Below are positions 62,706 to 64,000 of a stretch of DNA of 64,000 nucleotides, piece after piece. The notes below the pieces were generated by a model, which did not search any database, was not told the origin of the DNA, and saw only the letters and a list, made by a program, of their open reading frames with translations. Each line of letters begins with the position of its first letter. Position 1 is the stretch's first letter. Made by a program: the position numbers and the translations under genes. Source of the DNA: Oceanirhabdus seepicola (lineage in GTDB: Bacteria > Bacillota > Clostridia > Clostridiales > Clostridiaceae); contig NZ_JAGSOJ010000002.1 in NCBI RefSeq assembly GCF_023684385.1, positions 682,001-746,000 of the forward strand. The letters are read 5' to 3'.

Positions 62706-64000
62706 ATGAACGGTAAAAAAATTACTAGCTCAGTTTTAGCTGCTATCATGTTAGCAGGAACAACTAACGTATTTGCTGCAATGCCAGACAAATCAGTTGT
62801 AATTGGTGAGAAAGCTTTTGCTTTTAAATACGCTAATGCAGATGAAAACAAGAAAGAAATCTTAGATGCAATGAAAAACAAAGGTGAGGGTTCAATCTAC
62901 GTTAAAGCTATGAACAAATGGTATAACAATGATAACTCTATCCTAGAAGATACTTCAGTAATCCCAGCAGTTGTTTATACAAATGTTGAAGGTGAAACTG
63001 CTGATTACGAAGCTGCTGATGGAGAAGTTTCTAACGGCGTTTCAGACGAATTTGAAGTAGTTGATGTAAGTGCTATTAGTAATACAAAAATCAAAGTTGA
63101 ATTAAAAGAAGAAGTTGAAGCAGTTTCAACAGCGGGGTTTCAAATCGTTAAAAAAGGAACTGAAGACGTTGTAGAAGTTATAGATGCAACTGTTGAAGGT
63201 GACGTTGTTATATTAACTACTGATGCAATGGATGCTGGTCAAGCGTACACTATAACAGCTAATGAAGTTTCAAAAAACTTCACTGGTATTGCTAAGAAGA
63301 CTTCAGCTCCAACAGTTAAAACTGTAAACTGTGTTGATACTGAAAGAGTAGAAATAAGCTTTGACATGCCTTTAGATAGAGAAACAGCTGAAGATGTTGC
63401 TAACTATACATTAAATAAGGATGCAACTGTTTTAGAAGCTAAATTAAGTGGTTCAAGAAAAACTGTAACATTAACTACAGAAGGTGTTACAAAAAACAAA
63501 ATGTTTATTTTAAAAATTGCAGATGTTTTAAGTGCTGATGATGTAAAAGTAGCTAAAACAAGCAGAAACTTTGTAGGAAAAGTTGATACTTTAGCTGCTA
63601 CAATTTCAAAAGTTGTTCCTGTTAACAACACTCGTATTGAAGTTCTTTTCAGTGATGTAAATGGTGTTGATAAAGAGTCTGCTGAAAATGTAAGCAACTA
63701 TACAATCAAAACTGGTACAACTGAATTAGAGATAGAGTCTATCGAGGCTGTATTAAATACTGACACATATTTATATGACAAAGTAATAATCGTTACAGAA
63801 GCTCAAACTGCTGGTAAGAAATACACAGTTGAAATTGATAACTTAAAAGATGGTTCTGTAGCAGAAAACATTAACAAAAAAGCATTAAAAGGAACATTCT
63901 ACGGAAGAGTTGCAGATAAAACATCTCCATCTGTTGATCCTGCAAGTGTTGAAGTTCTAAGTAATACAAAGGTTAGATTCACAATTAATGAAACTAACGC
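62706..64000 (+). CDS. Secreted S-layer-like protein with SbsA-type Ig domains (partial, runs off the window)
   Basis: The first 431 codons from ATG 62706, with GGAGGG upstream, and no stop before the window ends. Signal peptide MNGKKITSSVLAAIMLAG ... VFAAMP. The N-terminal domain MPDKSVVIGEKAFAFKY ... KWYNNDNS ... VIPAVVY is the same as in the giant protein at 661. Then come repeated SbsA-type Ig modules (VKTVNCVDTERVEISFDMP; ISKVVPVNNTRIEVLFSD; ASVEVLSNTKVRFTI), which are common in S-layer proteins. Codon use is that of a highly expressed gene. It lies 62 bp after the 61354 gene with no terminator between, so the two are probably one transcript and part of the same surface layer. Confidence 0.85.
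   Translation, partial: MNGKKITSSVLAAIMLAGTTNVFAAMPDKSVVIGEKAFAFKYANADENKKEILDAMKNKGEGSIYVKAMNKWYNNDNSILEDTSVIPAVVYTNVEGETADYEAADGEVSNGVSDEFEVVDVSAISNTKIKVELKEEVEAVSTAGFQIVKKGTEDVVEVIDATVEGDVVILTTDAMDAGQAYTITANEVSKNFTGIAKKTSAPTVKTVNCVDTERVEISFDMPLDRETAEDVANYTLNKDATVLEAKLSGSRKTVTLTTEGVTKNKMFILKIADVLSADDVKVAKTSRNFVGKVDTLAATISKVVPVNNTRIEVLFSDVNGVDKESAENVSNYTIKTGTTELEIESIEAVLNTDTYLYDKVIIVTEAQTAGKKYTVEIDNLKDGSVAENINKKALKGTFYGRVADKTSPSVDPASVEVLSNTKVRFTINETN

Overview
The window is AT-rich DNA with short intergenic gaps, strong GGAGG-type ribosome binding sites and U-tract terminators. The proteins (SipW-cleaved TasA-like proteins, a class D-type sortase, CotH, S-layer-like surface proteins with Ig domains) point to a Gram-positive clostridium, most likely Clostridium or a close relative. 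No rRNA, complete tRNA, CRISPR array or intact transposase was seen.

Layout. 1-426 is the end of a sugar kinase. 661-6174 encodes a giant secreted Ig/repeat protein, followed by about 1 kb of gene debris that includes a dead tyrosine recombinase. 7.2-15.0 kb is a six-gene cluster (VTC domain, DUF4956, CotH, a GH-A-like protein, a HEAT protein and a processive GT2 synthase) that looks like an exopolysaccharide locus. 15.2-17.6 kb is a NarL-type two-component system. 17.7-27.7 kb is a protein-matrix locus: five TasA/camelysin-like proteins, a SipW-like signal peptidase with an extra membrane domain, a DUF5305 protein, an Asp-Gln repeat surface protein with a sortase signal, and its probable sortase. 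Together 7-28 kb resembles a biofilm matrix island (polysaccharide plus fibre proteins), by analogy with eps and tapA-sipW-tasA of Bacillus.

29.9-38.6 kb is the most interesting part: a MoxR ATPase with a VWA/metallopeptidase-like partner, then a tRNA-like noncoding RNA with the permuted T-arm / long hairpin / D-arm order of bacterial Y RNA (YrlA), the Ro60 orthologue Rsr, the RNA ligase RtcB and two WYL regulators. The MoxR and Rsr transcription units share almost the same promoter-proximal sequence, with a 12-bp palindrome at the same distance from the -10 box, so they are probably one RNA-repair / RNA quality-control regulon.

38.6-41.0 kb is an ABC-F ATPase gene with a six-codon leader peptide and a leader terminator, the arrangement of ribosome-sensing attenuation. 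41-60 kb carries PH-domain proteins, a QTMAN-like glycosyltransferase, two tandem paralogous histidine kinases, a PAS-GGDEF-EAL protein, a GNAT, glyA, an MBOAT/AlgJ-like/UbiA-like envelope operon, and dinB with a LexA box. Four copies of a highly structured ~250-bp repeat lie between these genes. 60.8-64 kb holds a PTS EIIC-like membrane protein and two strongly expressed secreted proteins. The last runs off the window and shares an N-terminal domain with the giant protein at 661-6174.

A second repeated element, a ~100-nt hairpin with a similar 9-nt apical loop, sits just before a ribosome binding site at three places (8.0, 55.7 and 56.7 kb). The same hairpin forms the long arm of the Y-like RNA at 33.3 kb.
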